A stretch of DNA of 53,484 nucleotides, taken from contig NZ_LSEF01000080.1 in NCBI RefSeq assembly GCF_001641695.1, forward strand, positions 121,083 to 174,566, read 5' to 3'. The notes beneath the pieces are model-generated. The model saw only the letters and a list, made by a program, of their open reading frames with translations, was not told the origin of the DNA and did no database searches. Of this stretch, positions 1 to 7,898 are shown one piece after another. The DNA is from Bradyrhizobium neotropicale (lineage in GTDB: Bacteria > Pseudomonadota > Alphaproteobacteria > Rhizobiales > Xanthobacteraceae). The first letter of the stretch is position 1, and each line of letters opens with the position of its first letter. Position numbers and translations under genes: made by a program.

Positions 1-936
1 GGCGAGCCGCCGCAATTCATGATCTCCGGCGTACCCGAGCATGTCGACGGCCGCATGATCGGCATCACCGAGGCGGCCGGCGCGCGGCTCATCAACCGCG
101 ACCGCATGTGGCATTATGTCGAGGGCATCCAGAACTGGAATCCGATCTGGCCGCGCCACGGCATCCGCATCCTGCCCGGCCCCTCCTCGATGTGGTTCGA
201 CGCGACGGGCACGCGCCTGCCGGCGCCGCTGTTTCCCGGCTCCGACACGCTCGGCCAGCTCAAATACATCATGTCGACCGGCTACGATTATTCCTGGTTC
301 GTGCTGACGCAGAGCATCATCAAGAAGGAGTTCGCGCTGTCGGGATCGGAGCAGAATCCGGACCTCACGGGCAAGAGCTGGCGCATGACGCTGCGCCGCG
401 CCACCAACAAGGGGGCACCGGCGCCGGTGGAGGCCTTCAAGAGTCACGGTGTCGACTTCATCGTGCGCGACAAGCTCGACGACCTCGTTGCGGCCATGAA
501 CAAGCTCGCCGGCAACGACCTTCTCAAGCTCGACCATGTGAAGATGCAGATCGAGGCGCGCGACCGCGAGATCGTCAATCCTTACGTCAAGGATGCGCAG
601 GTGATGAACATCCACAATGCGCGCCGCTATATCGGCGACAAGCTGATCCGCACCGCTTCTCCGCACAAAATCCTCGATCCCGCGCACGGGCCGCTGATCG
701 CGGTCAAGCTCAACATCCTCACCCGCAAGACGCTGGGCGGCTTCGAAACCGACCTCGACTCGCGCGTGTTCGGCCAGGAGGGACAGATCATTCCCGGCCT
801 CTATGCGGTCGGCGAAGCCGCCGGCTTCGGCGGCGGCGGCGTGCACGGCTATCGCTCGCTGGAGGGCACCTTCCTCGGCGGCTGCCTGTTCTCGGGCCGC
901 AATGCCGGCCGCGCGGCGGCAAGAGCGGTGGGGTAA
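1..936 (+). CDS. FAD-binding dehydrogenase (C-terminal part, 5' end outside window)
   Basis: Only the C-terminal 311 codons are present; the frame is open from base 1 and ends at TAA 934-936. The tail contains the FAD-dependent oxidoreductase signature GLYAVGEAAGFGGGGVHGYR followed by a Gly-rich LGGCLFSGR segment. This is typical of the flavoprotein subunit family that includes fumarate reductase flavoproteins and 3-ketosteroid dehydrogenases: the 'GLYAvGE' turn contacts FAD and the end closes the Rossmann domain. The substrate cannot be told from this part. The N-terminal GxGxxG dinucleotide motif must lie upstream of the window. The next gene starts one base after this stop, so the two are probably cotranscribed. 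Confidence 0.85.
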   Translation, partial: GEPPQFMISGVPEHVDGRMIGITEAAGARLINRDRMWHYVEGIQNWNPIWPRHGIRILPGPSSMWFDATGTRLPAPLFPGSDTLGQLKYIMSTGYDYSWFVLTQSIIKKEFALSGSEQNPDLTGKSWRMTLRRATNKGAPAPVEAFKSHGVDFIVRDKLDDLVAAMNKLAGNDLLKLDHVKMQIEARDREIVNPYVKDAQVMNIHNARRYIGDKLIRTASPHKILDPAHGPLIAVKLNILTRKTLGGFETDLDSRVFGQEGQIIPGLYAVGEAAGFGGGGVHGYRSLEGTFLGGCLFSGRNAGRAAARAVG

Positions 937-937
937 A

Positions 938-1855
938 GTGCGACGGTGGTTGCGCATCGGGGCGGTGGTTGCGGGACTTGCCGCCGTCCCGGCCGCATTC
1001 GCCGATACGATCGACGTTGGCGGCGTGAAGCGGTCCTACACCGCGCAATTGCCGGCAAAGAAGCCCGCGCCGCTCGTGATCGTGCTGCACGGGAAAACCC
1101 AGCGCGGCGCCGATATGATGGCGCGCACAGCCTGGCCGCAGGTCGCCAAGCGCGACGGTTTTGCCGTGGTTTTTCCCGACGGGCTGAACAATGCATGGGC
1201 CGACGCGAGGACCGAAGCGGGGCGCGCCGGAAGAGACCCGCCCGCGGGCACCGACGACGTCGCCTTCATCGCAAAGATCGTCGAGAAGCTGATGGCTGAC
1301 GGCACCGCCGACCCCAAGCGCGTCTACGTCACCGGCGTCTCCAATGGCGGCGCCATGACCATGACGCTGATCTGCGCGCGCGCCGATTTGTTCGCGGCGG
1401 GTGCGAGCGTGATCATGAATCTCACCGAGGAGGCCGCTGCCGCCTGCCATCCGTCGCGCCCATTGCCGATGCTGTTCATGAACGGCACCGCCGATCCGCT
1501 GATCCCCTACGATGGCGGACGCGGGTCGAGCTATTTTGCCGCAGACGGGTTCTGGTCGACCACCAGGACGCTGGCGTTCTGGCGCAAGCTCAATGGCTGT
1601 GAGGCGGACGACGCGGCCGCGACAAACTTGCCCGACGGCAATCCGGCCGACCAGTCCACGGTCACGCGGATCACCTCCCGTTGTCCCAAGGGACACGACG
1701 TCCAGCTCTATCGCATCAACGATGGCGGCCATCGCATGCCCGGACTGTCCCCCGACGCCCGCTTCCCGAAGATGGCAGCTAGTCTGCTCGGGCCGCAGAA
1801 CGGCGACATCGACGGCGCCGAGACGATCTGGGCTTTTTTCAGCCAGTTTCCGTAG
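938..1855 (+). CDS. Exported PHB-depolymerase/feruloyl-esterase-like hydrolase (LpqC family)
   Basis: Alpha/beta-hydrolase of about 305 aa. I place the start at GTG 938, one base after the preceding stop; this gives a clean signal peptide (charged start, hydrophobic run, AAFAD cleavage region). Longer readings of this frame only overlap the upstream gene in another phase. The oxyanion loop is VIVLHGKTQRGADM, the nucleophile elbow GVSNGG (Ser in GxSxG), the acid probably the Asp of NGTADPLIPY, and the catalytic His is in GGHRMPG. All four match the poly(3-hydroxybutyrate) depolymerase-like esterase family (LpqC/COG3509). It should act in the periplasm or outside the cell on an ester substrate. 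Whether that is a polyester, a feruloyl ester or something else is open. Confidence 0.85.
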   Translation: MRRWLRIGAVVAGLAAVPAAFADTIDVGGVKRSYTAQLPAKKPAPLVIVLHGKTQRGADMMARTAWPQVAKRDGFAVVFPDGLNNAWADARTEAGRAGRDPPAGTDDVAFIAKIVEKLMADGTADPKRVYVTGVSNGGAMTMTLICARADLFAAGASVIMNLTEEAAAACHPSRPLPMLFMNGTADPLIPYDGGRGSSYFAADGFWSTTRTLAFWRKLNGCEADDAAATNLPDGNPADQSTVTRITSRCPKGHDVQLYRINDGGHRMPGLSPDARFPKMAASLLGPQNGDIDGAETIWAFFSQFP

Positions 1856-1933
1856 GCGACGCATGCATCGCGCGGGGTGGCAGAGCGCGAGGCCCTGCGC
1901 TAGACAGGGCCGCCATTTTACCAGGAGCCCCCA

Positions 1934-2284
1934 ATGAGCATTCAGCGTTTCGAAACCGGCCCGCGCATGAGCCAGGTCGTCGTGCACGGCAACACCGTCT
2001 ATCTCGCAGGTGTCGTCGCCAACAAGACGGCGGGCGAAAGCGTGACCAAGCAGACCCAGGACATCCTGGCGACGATCGACGGCCATCTCGCCAAGGCCGG
2101 CACCGACAAGTCGAAGCTCTTGTCGGCGACGATCTACATCACCGACATGAAGACCTTCCAGGAAATGAACGCGGTGTGGGACGCCTGGGTGTCGCCCGGC
2201 AACACCCCGGCGCGCGCCACCGTCGAAGCCAAGCTGGCGGCGCCGCAATACACCGTCGAGATCATGGTGACCGCGGCGAAGTAA
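1934..2284 (+). CDS. RidA/YjgF family protein
   Basis: 116 aa, within the usual RidA size. The ribosome site AGGAG lies 6 bases before ATG 1934. The C-terminal PARATVEAKLA block carries the conserved arginine that binds the carboxylate of 2-aminoacrylate and related imines in RidA enzymes. The family hydrolyses reactive enamine/imine intermediates made by PLP enzymes, protecting other enzymes. The N-terminal half is somewhat divergent from archetypal RidA (closer to YjgH-like members), so the exact substrate is uncertain. A strong intrinsic terminator follows directly, so it ends its transcription unit. Confidence 0.88.
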   Translation: MSIQRFETGPRMSQVVVHGNTVYLAGVVANKTAGESVTKQTQDILATIDGHLAKAGTDKSKLLSATIYITDMKTFQEMNAVWDAWVSPGNTPARATVEAKLAAPQYTVEIMVTAAK

Positions 2285-2309
2285 TTTTCGCGCAAGAATT
2301 ATGGTGCTT

Positions 2310-2348
2310 CTGAAGCGCGATGAAAACATCATCGCGCTTCAGTTTTTT
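2310..2348 (+). terminator. Rho-independent terminator after ridA-like gene
   Basis: A perfect 14-bp stem (2310-2323 with 2329-2342), loop AAACA, followed by a run of six T. It lies 26 bases after the RidA stop. Confidence 0.93.
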
Positions 2349-2456
2349 GTTGGCGCATTGTCGCATGCGCATGACCTCAGAGGTAATCGATCGGCGCGCG
2401 CAAACCTTCGATAGTCAGGGACAGCCGAGCACACGGCGCCATCGAAGGAGAGCACC

Positions 2457-2822
2457 ATGACCGATCACGTCACCATCGCCCGCCGCTACATCGACCTCTG
2501 GAACGAGCGCATGGCGAGCCGCCGGCGCGAACTGCTCAGCGAAAACTGGACGGCGGACGCGAGCTACGTCGATCCCCTGATGAAGGGCAACGGCCATGAC
2601 GGCGTCGACGCGCTGATCGCCGGCGTGCAGCAGCGCTTTCCCGACTTCAAGTTCAAGCTGATCGGCGAGCCCAACGGCTATGGCGACCATGTCCGCTTCA
2701 GTTGGGGCCTCGGTCCCGACGGCGTCGACAGCCCGATCAAGGGCACTGATTTTGCGGTGCTCAGCGGCGGCCGCATCAAGAGCATCACGGGATTTCTGGA
2801 TCAGGTGCCGGCGGGCGCGTGA
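2457..2822 (+). CDS. NTF2-like / SnoaL-type small protein
   Basis: 121 aa with the SnoaL/NTF2-like pattern: an N-terminal helix (ARRYIDLWNE), a YVDPLMKGNGHDG segment and a C-terminal beta-sheet rich half ending FAVLSGGRIKSITGFLD. A good ribosome site (AAGGAG, 6 bases) precedes ATG 2457. Members of this cone-shaped fold bind small hydrophobic ligands or act as cyclases/isomerases; no catalytic role can be assigned here. It stands alone between the upstream terminator and a palindromic repeat. Confidence 0.8.
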   Translation: MTDHVTIARRYIDLWNERMASRRRELLSENWTADASYVDPLMKGNGHDGVDALIAGVQQRFPDFKFKLIGEPNGYGDHVRFSWGLGPDGVDSPIKGTDFAVLSGGRIKSITGFLDQVPAGA

Positions 2823-2836
2823 GGAGAGGTACTCTG

Positions 2837-3040
2837 CTCACCCTCTCCCCCTGTGGGAGAGGGTGGCTCGCCGCGTAGCGGCGAGATGGGTGAGGGGTAT
2901 CTCTCCACGCATGATTTTCGCGACAGGAACTTGCGGAGATAACCCCTCATCCGGCGCCATAGCCGATGCAAAGCATCGGCGTTCTTAAGAACGGCGGCCG
3001 AAGGCCGACTATGCCACCTTCTCCCCACAAGGGGAGAAGG
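2837..3040. repeat. Composite palindromic intergenic repeat
   Basis: Two neighbouring dyads fill the gap between convergent genes. Around 2837-2896, CTCACCCTCTCC is mirrored by the GGGTGAGGG end, with an inner GGCTCGCCGC/GCGGCGAG hairpin. At 2942-3040 a second part carries AAAGCATCGGC/GCCGATGC and CTTCTCCCC/GGGGAGAAGG arms. This is the type of rhizobial repeat that includes 'gggtgaggggt...ctctcccc' blocks. No gene is supported here. Confidence 0.7.
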
Positions 3041-3067
3041 AAGAGAGCAGCTTGCTCGCTGATGCAA

Positions 3068-3910
3068 TCAACCCAACCGATACGCCGCCTTCGCGTTCGC
3101 CCCGAACGCCTTGTCCCGTACCTGCGGTCCCAGCCTCGCCAGGCACGCTTCCAGCGCGCGCTTGATCTCGCCGTAGCTGCCGGCAAGCAGACACACCGGC
3201 CAGTCGGAGCCGAAGATCAGGCGGTCTTCGCCAAAGCAGTTTGCGGCATGCTGCACGAACGGGAACAGCCGCTCTGCATCCCAATCATCCCACTTCGCCT
3301 CTGTCGCGAGGCCCGAGATCTTGCACCAGACGTTGCCGCAAGTCGCGAGCGCGGCGATGCGATCGGACCATTCGTCGCTTCCGCCATCGGCGATCGGCGG
3401 CTTGGCGGCGTGATCGAGAACGAAGCGCGCCTTGGGGAAGGCCTGAGCGGTTGCGATCGCGGCCGGCAGCTCGCGGCTGCGGACCAGCAGGTCATAGGCG
3501 AGATCATTCGCGAACACCGCGGCGAGGCCGCGCTGCACGTCCTCGCGGAGCAGCCAATCCGGATCGGCCTCGTCGTGGACCTGATGGCGAATGCCGACCA
3601 GCTTGTCGCCGCCCGGCGAGGCGCGCAGGCGATGAAGCGTCTCGTCGAGCGCTCCGTCCGTGAGATCGGCCCAGCCGACCACGCCGATGACGGACGGCGT
3701 TGCGCTGGCGATGCGCAAAAACTCCTCAGTCTCGGCCAGCGCCGAGCGGCATTGCACAAGAATGCTCGCATCGATACCATTCGCCTTCAGCAGCGGCGCG
3801 AGATCGGCAGGGCCGAAGGCGCGGCGGATTGGCGTGAGCTCAGGCGAATCCATCCAGGGATAATCCGCGCGCGCCGGATCCCAGAAATGCTGATGGCCGT
3901 CGATCACCAT
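3068..3910 (-). CDS. Amidohydrolase, L-fuconolactonase/PDC-lactonase-like
   Basis: 280 aa TIM-barrel amidohydrolase of the COG3618 type. Residues 4-10 (DGHQHFWD) give the HxH metal/substrate motif, and GSDWPVCLL near residue 240 provides the barrel-strand-8 Asp. Relatives hydrolyse sugar lactones (L-fuconolactone, L-rhamnono-lactone) or 2-pyrone-4,6-dicarboxylate. ATG 3910 follows the stop of the aldo/keto reductase gene by 3 bases, with GGAG 8 bases before it, so the two are translated together. With a sugar-oxidising partner just upstream, hydrolysis of an aldonolactone is the likely job (inference). It is the last gene of the pentose locus. Confidence 0.82.
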   Translation of the reverse strand: MVIDGHQHFWDPARADYPWMDSPELTPIRRAFGPADLAPLLKANGIDASILVQCRSALAETEEFLRIASATPSVIGVVGWADLTDGALDETLHRLRASPGGDKLVGIRHQVHDEADPDWLLREDVQRGLAAVFANDLAYDLLVRSRELPAAIATAQAFPKARFVLDHAAKPPIADGGSDEWSDRIAALATCGNVWCKISGLATEAKWDDWDAERLFPFVQHAANCFGEDRLIFGSDWPVCLLAGSYGEIKRALEACLARLGPQVRDKAFGANAKAAYRLG

Positions 3911-3913
3911 GCG

Positions 3914-4891
3914 CTACACTCCACCCGGCAGCGGCGCCCGCGCATCGACGAGCTTGCGCGCACGCAGCTCCTGCCAGAAGGCCGGCGGCACGGTGCGCTC
4001 CGCCATTGCGATGTTGTCGGACACTTCCGCGGCGTTGCGGGCGCCGGTCAACGCGACCGTCACCGCCGGATGGGCCATGCAGAACTGGAACGCGGCGGCC
4101 TTCAGCTCGGTGCCGTGCTTGCGGCAGAGCTCGTCAAGCTCCAGGGCGCGCGCGACCAGCGCGGCGCCGGCATCCTCATAGTTGAATTTCGCGCCGGCGC
4201 GCGGATCCGCGAGAATGCCGCTGTTGTAGATGCCGCCGAGCAGGATGCCGATGTTTTTCGCGAGGCATACCGGGAACAGCGCATCCAGCGCGCCCTGGTC
4301 GAGCAGCGTGTAGCGGCCGGCGAGCAGGAAGCAGTCGAGCGGCACAGCCTCGGCGAAGCGGACCAGCATCTCGGACTGGTTCATGCCGGCGCCGATCGCC
4401 TTGATCGTTCCCTCGTCACGGAGACGACGGAGCGCACGGAAGGCGCCAGCGACGGCATCGTCATAGTGATCGTCCGGATCATGCACGAGCAGGATATCGA
4501 CGCGATCGAGCCCGAGGCGCTCAAGGCTCTCCTCGACCGAACGCATCACGCCGTCATGGCTGAAGTCGAACACCGGCCGCTCGCGCGAGGTGCCTTTGTA
4601 GTGATCGTCTTCGGCGGCAGCGCCATCCGGCGAGCGCAAGAGGCGTCCAACCTTGGTCGAGATGACGTAGGCGTCGCGGTCCTTCTGCCGCAGGAAGCCA
4701 CCCAGCCGCCGCTCGGCGAGACCGAAGCCGTAGAGCGGCGCGGTGTCGAAAAAGCGGACCCCCAGCGACCAGGCGCGCTCAATCGTTGCTTCCGCATCGG
4801 CATCGCTCACGGGTGCAAACAATCCGCCCAGCGGCGCCGTGCCGAGACCGATTGACGTAATGTCGAGAGCGCCGAACCGCGACCGTCTCAT
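3914..4891 (-). CDS. Aldo/keto reductase, aldose 1-dehydrogenase (L-fucose dehydrogenase-like)
   Basis: 325 aa from ATG 4891, which has AAGGA 6 bases upstream; in-frame codons further upstream (TTG 4906, ATG 4897) lack a properly spaced site. The AKR catalytic tetrad is visible: Asp and Tyr in DTAPLYGFG, Lys in ISTKVGRLL, His in LVHDPDDH. The protein resembles the D-threo-aldose/L-fucose 1-dehydrogenase branch, which oxidises an aldose to its lactone with NAD(P)+. The lactonase-like gene 3 bases downstream fits that reaction. Which sugar is used is not shown; the neighbouring xylose genes make a pentose possible. Confidence 0.83.
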   Translation of the reverse strand: MRRSRFGALDITSIGLGTAPLGGLFAPVSDADAEATIERAWSLGVRFFDTAPLYGFGLAERRLGGFLRQKDRDAYVISTKVGRLLRSPDGAAAEDDHYKGTSRERPVFDFSHDGVMRSVEESLERLGLDRVDILLVHDPDDHYDDAVAGAFRALRRLRDEGTIKAIGAGMNQSEMLVRFAEAVPLDCFLLAGRYTLLDQGALDALFPVCLAKNIGILLGGIYNSGILADPRAGAKFNYEDAGAALVARALELDELCRKHGTELKAAAFQFCMAHPAVTVALTGARNAAEVSDNIAMAERTVPPAFWQELRARKLVDARAPLPGGV

Positions 4892-4950
4892 TTCCATTCC
4901 TTTCAAAGCCCAGGATCTTCAAGGGCCGAAGTTCCTTCCAAGGGCCAGTG

Positions 4951-4985
4951 TCTCTCCCGCCTGCGGGATGCGCAAGCGGGAGAGA
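4951..4985 (-). terminator. Hairpin between binding-protein gene and aldo/keto reductase gene
   Basis: A perfect 10-bp inverted repeat (TCTCTCCCGC at 4951-4960, mirrored at 4976-4985) lies in the 122-bp gap after the binding-protein gene. There is no clear T-run, so it may be a partial terminator or an mRNA-stabilising hairpin. Confidence 0.5.
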
Positions 4986-5013
4986 GCATAGGAGTGTGGG
5001 GCTGGCGACACTC

Positions 5014-5946
5014 CTATTTCAGCATCTGTGCGACGTTGTCCTTGGTCACGAGATCGAGGCCGGTGTAGACGATCTCCGGCACCTTCTCGCCCTTCTTGAT
5101 GGCGAGCAGCGTGTCCATCGCCTTCTCGCCCATCTCGAACGGCCGCTGACCGACCAGCGCATTGGCGTAGCCGTCGCGGAGCAGCTCGAGCTGCATCTTC
5201 AACGTATCGGCAACGACCAGCGTGAACTTGCCGGCATCGATGTCCTTCTTGTACCTGGAGGCGAAGGCCTTGAAGCCTTCGGGCGCGAACATCGGCCAGC
5301 CGCCGACGGGAACGATCGCGGCGAGGTCGGGCGTCGCGGTGCGCAGATCCGTCATCTGCTGGACCGCGAGCGCGGGATCATCGTTGCAGAACGTCGGCGA
5401 GCCACCGACCTCGGTCCACTTCGAGCCCTTCAGCGCCTCGCGGACGCCATCGACGCGCTCGGCGAGATTCTTCGCGCCGGGGCCGCCGGAGACCATGGCA
5501 TATTTACCGCCGTCGGGCCGGAGCTTCAGCAATTGCTTGCCGAGCGCGACGCCGAACTCCTTGTTGTTGGTGCCGATATAGGCGATCCGCTTGGAGCCCG
5601 GCGCGTCGGCGTCGAAGGTGATGACGGGGATGCCGGCCGCGGTCGCCGCCTCGATCGACTTGGTCATCGCCGCGACGTCGGCGACCGAGATCGCGAGGCC
5701 GTCGACCTTCTGGGTGATGAAGTCCTGGATGATCTGCGCCTGCGTCGCCGGCTCGTGCTCGACCGGCCCCTTGTAGATGCACTCGATGTTGCCGAGCTCC
5801 TTGGCGCGCTTCTGGCAGCCGTCGCGCGCGAAATCGAAGAACGGATTGTTCATCGCCTTGGGCACGATCACGAAGCGGTAGTTCGCGGCAAACGCCGGTG
5901 TCGCCATCATCGCGACGGCAATGCCGGCAAGAAGAAGCTTCCTCAT
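5014..5946 (-). CDS. Sugar ABC transporter, periplasmic binding protein (CUT2)
   Basis: About 310 aa. ATG 5946 is preceded by GGAGGAG at 5 bases and opens a typical signal peptide (MRKLLLAGIAVAMMATPAFA). The mature protein is a type I periplasmic sugar-binding fold related to RbsB/XylF/FrcB. The run KAMNNPFFDFARDGC near the start is the usual first-strand pattern of this class, and VITFDADAPGSKRIAYIGT is the conserved ligand-side strand. It should deliver a monosaccharide to the permease encoded just upstream. The location beside xylA/xylB suggests xylose or a related pentose (inference). The gap to the permease gene is 93 bases, long enough for separate translation or differential expression of the binding protein. 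Confidence 0.88.
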   Translation of the reverse strand: MRKLLLAGIAVAMMATPAFAANYRFVIVPKAMNNPFFDFARDGCQKRAKELGNIECIYKGPVEHEPATQAQIIQDFITQKVDGLAISVADVAAMTKSIEAATAAGIPVITFDADAPGSKRIAYIGTNNKEFGVALGKQLLKLRPDGGKYAMVSGGPGAKNLAERVDGVREALKGSKWTEVGGSPTFCNDDPALAVQQMTDLRTATPDLAAIVPVGGWPMFAPEGFKAFASRYKKDIDAGKFTLVVADTLKMQLELLRDGYANALVGQRPFEMGEKAMDTLLAIKKGEKVPEIVYTGLDLVTKDNVAQMLK

Positions 5947-6039
5947 TGTCTCCTCCACCCTTTTCTGGCGCCTGTCCTCTCAAGATCGTCCGGGAAGCGG
6001 ACGGGCGTATCTTCGTTGCCATCCCGAAACGACGTCACT

Positions 6040-7122
6040 TCAACTCATCCGCGAGCGGATACGGTCGACCAGCACCGCCAGGATGATGATCACGCCCACC
6101 AGTGTCTGCTGCCAGTACGAGCTGACCTGCGCCAGCACGAGGCCGTTGCGGATCACCTCGAGCAGGACGCAGCCGACAATGGCCCCTAACGGGCCGCCGA
6201 TGCCGCCGGCCAGATTGGCGCCGCCGATCACGGCCGCGGCGATCACGTTGAGCTCGTAGGATGTCGCCATGTTGGCAGGCGCCGAGCCGAGCCAGCCGGA
6301 GATGATGATGCCCTGGAGCCCCGCGGCGAGCGCGCAGATCACATAGACCTCGATCTTCACCCGCACGACCGGGATGCCGGTCAGCTCAGCCGCCTTCTCG
6401 TTGCCACCGAGTGCGAAGACGTGGCGGCCGAACGAGGTGTGGTGCAGGACGACGGCCATCGCCAGCGCCAGGATGACGAGATAGATGAAGGGCACGGGCA
6501 CGCCGAGCACGTCTCCCGAGGTGAGCGCATAGAAATAATCGGCGTCGGGCCCGCCCGGAAAACTACCGCGGCCGTTGGAGACGACATAGCCGAGCCCGCG
6601 CACGATCGAGAGCATGCCGAGCGTGGTCACGAACGGCGACAAGCCGAGCACGGCGATACAGAAGCCGTTGACGAGGCCGGCAATCAGCGCCACGCCGAGG
6701 CCCGCGAGAAGCGAGACCAGCAGGATCAGCCCCGGCACGTTGGCAACCACGGTCTTGCCGTCGGCCGCCATGTGCACGAACAGGGAGCCCGCGGGCGAGC
6801 CGGGCGTCGACAGCTCGGTCATCACCATCGAGGTGATCATGGCCGAGAAGCACATCATCGAGCCGACGGAGAGATCGATGCCGCCGGTGATGATCACGAA
6901 GGTGACGCCGAGCGTGGCAATGGCGATGAAGGAGAAATTCTTCGCCACGTTCTGCATATTGCCTTCGGTGAAGAAATACGGGCTGGCGAAATGCATGATC
7001 ACCAGCAGCACCGCCAGCGCCAGCAGGACGTAGCCGGTCTGAGAGGCGAAGATGCCGCGCTGCCACCATTTGGCCTTGCCGACATTGGTGAAGGTGATCG
7101 GGGATTCCATGGGCATGGCCAT
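6040..7122 (-). CDS. Sugar ABC transporter permease (RbsC/FrcC-like)
   Basis: About 360 aa with roughly eight to ten hydrophobic segments, beginning GYVLLALAVLLVIMHFASPY. It has the CUT2 permease signature region AAAVIGGANLAGGIGGPLGA near the C-terminus. ATG 7122 lies 7 bases after AAGGAGG; a GTG at 7125 is the alternative. The upstream ATPase stop overlaps this start, so the two are translationally coupled. It forms the inner-membrane channel for the sugar bound by the adjacent periplasmic protein. Confidence 0.88.
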   Translation of the reverse strand: MAMPMESPITFTNVGKAKWWQRGIFASQTGYVLLALAVLLVIMHFASPYFFTEGNMQNVAKNFSFIAIATLGVTFVIITGGIDLSVGSMMCFSAMITSMVMTELSTPGSPAGSLFVHMAADGKTVVANVPGLILLVSLLAGLGVALIAGLVNGFCIAVLGLSPFVTTLGMLSIVRGLGYVVSNGRGSFPGGPDADYFYALTSGDVLGVPVPFIYLVILALAMAVVLHHTSFGRHVFALGGNEKAAELTGIPVVRVKIEVYVICALAAGLQGIIISGWLGSAPANMATSYELNVIAAAVIGGANLAGGIGGPLGAIVGCVLLEVIRNGLVLAQVSSYWQQTLVGVIIILAVLVDRIRSRMS

Positions 7123-7886
7123 CACGCCGCCTCCTTCGCGCCGGTGATGAGGGCGGTGACTTCCTCAGGGGAGGTCTCATGGATCGGCTTGTCGGCCCGC
7201 TTCTCGCCGCGGCGCATGACGACGACGCGGTCGCACACCGCGAACACGTCCGGCATGCGGTGGGAGATCAGCATCACGGCGACGCCCTGCTCCTTCAGCC
7301 GGTGGATCAGGCTCAGCACCTGCTCGACCTGGCGCACCGAGATCGCGGCCGTCGGCTCGTCCATCATCACGAGCTTCGCATTGGAAAGCCTCGTCCGCGC
7401 GATCGCAACCGCCTGGCGCTGGCCGCCTGACATCTGCTTGACGAGATCGTCGGGGCGCGTCTCCGAACGCAGCTCGCCGAACAGCTCCAGCGCGCGCGCC
7501 GCCATCGCCTTGTGATCGAGCAGGGCAAGCGGGCCGAACTTGCGCTTCAGCTCGCGGCCGAGAAACACGTTGGCGGCCGCCGTCAGATTGTCGGCGAGCG
7601 CAAGATCCTGATAGACCACCTCGATGCCGACGGCACGGGCATCAACCGGGCGGTTGAAATGCACTGCGCTGCCGGCGAAGCGGATCTCGCCATGGCTGGG
7701 GCGGAAATTGCCGGCGATGATCTTGACCAGGGTCGACTTGCCGGCGCCGTTGTCGCCCATCAGGCCGACCACCTCGCCCGGGTGGACATGCATGTCGACG
7801 CCATGCAGCGCGCGGATCGCGCCGAACTCCTTGCCGATCCCGGTCAGTTCGAGGACCGGCTGCGATGCTGTCGCTGCATTTGCCAT
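7122..7886 (-). CDS. Sugar ABC transporter ATPase, single-domain (FrcA-like)
   Basis: 254 aa with one complete nucleotide-binding domain: Walker A GDNGAGKST, Q-loop VVYQDLAL, signature MSGGQRQ, Walker B LVMMDEPTAA, switch His in LISHRM. Classical CUT2 ATPases such as RbsA and XylG are about 500 aa with two fused domains. This one is half that size, like rhizobial FrcA, and would have to act as a homodimer. It starts 12 bases after xylA ends and overlaps the permease gene. Confidence 0.9.
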   Translation of the reverse strand: MANAATASQPVLELTGIGKEFGAIRALHGVDMHVHPGEVVGLMGDNGAGKSTLVKIIAGNFRPSHGEIRFAGSAVHFNRPVDARAVGIEVVYQDLALADNLTAAANVFLGRELKRKFGPLALLDHKAMAARALELFGELRSETRPDDLVKQMSGGQRQAVAIARTRLSNAKLVMMDEPTAAISVRQVEQVLSLIHRLKEQGVAVMLISHRMPDVFAVCDRVVVMRRGEKRADKPIHETSPEEVTALITGAKEAA

Positions 7887-7898
7887 AGGCGGCCTCGC

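Noticed and set aside
788..2332. 514-codon open frame on the minus strand
   Set aside because: It lies antisense to the esterase and RidA genes, has no family resemblance, and arises from GC-rich codon bias.
2966..4855. 629-codon open frame on the plus strand
   Set aside because: Antisense to the amidohydrolase and aldo/keto reductase genes, both of which have clear motifs and ribosome sites.
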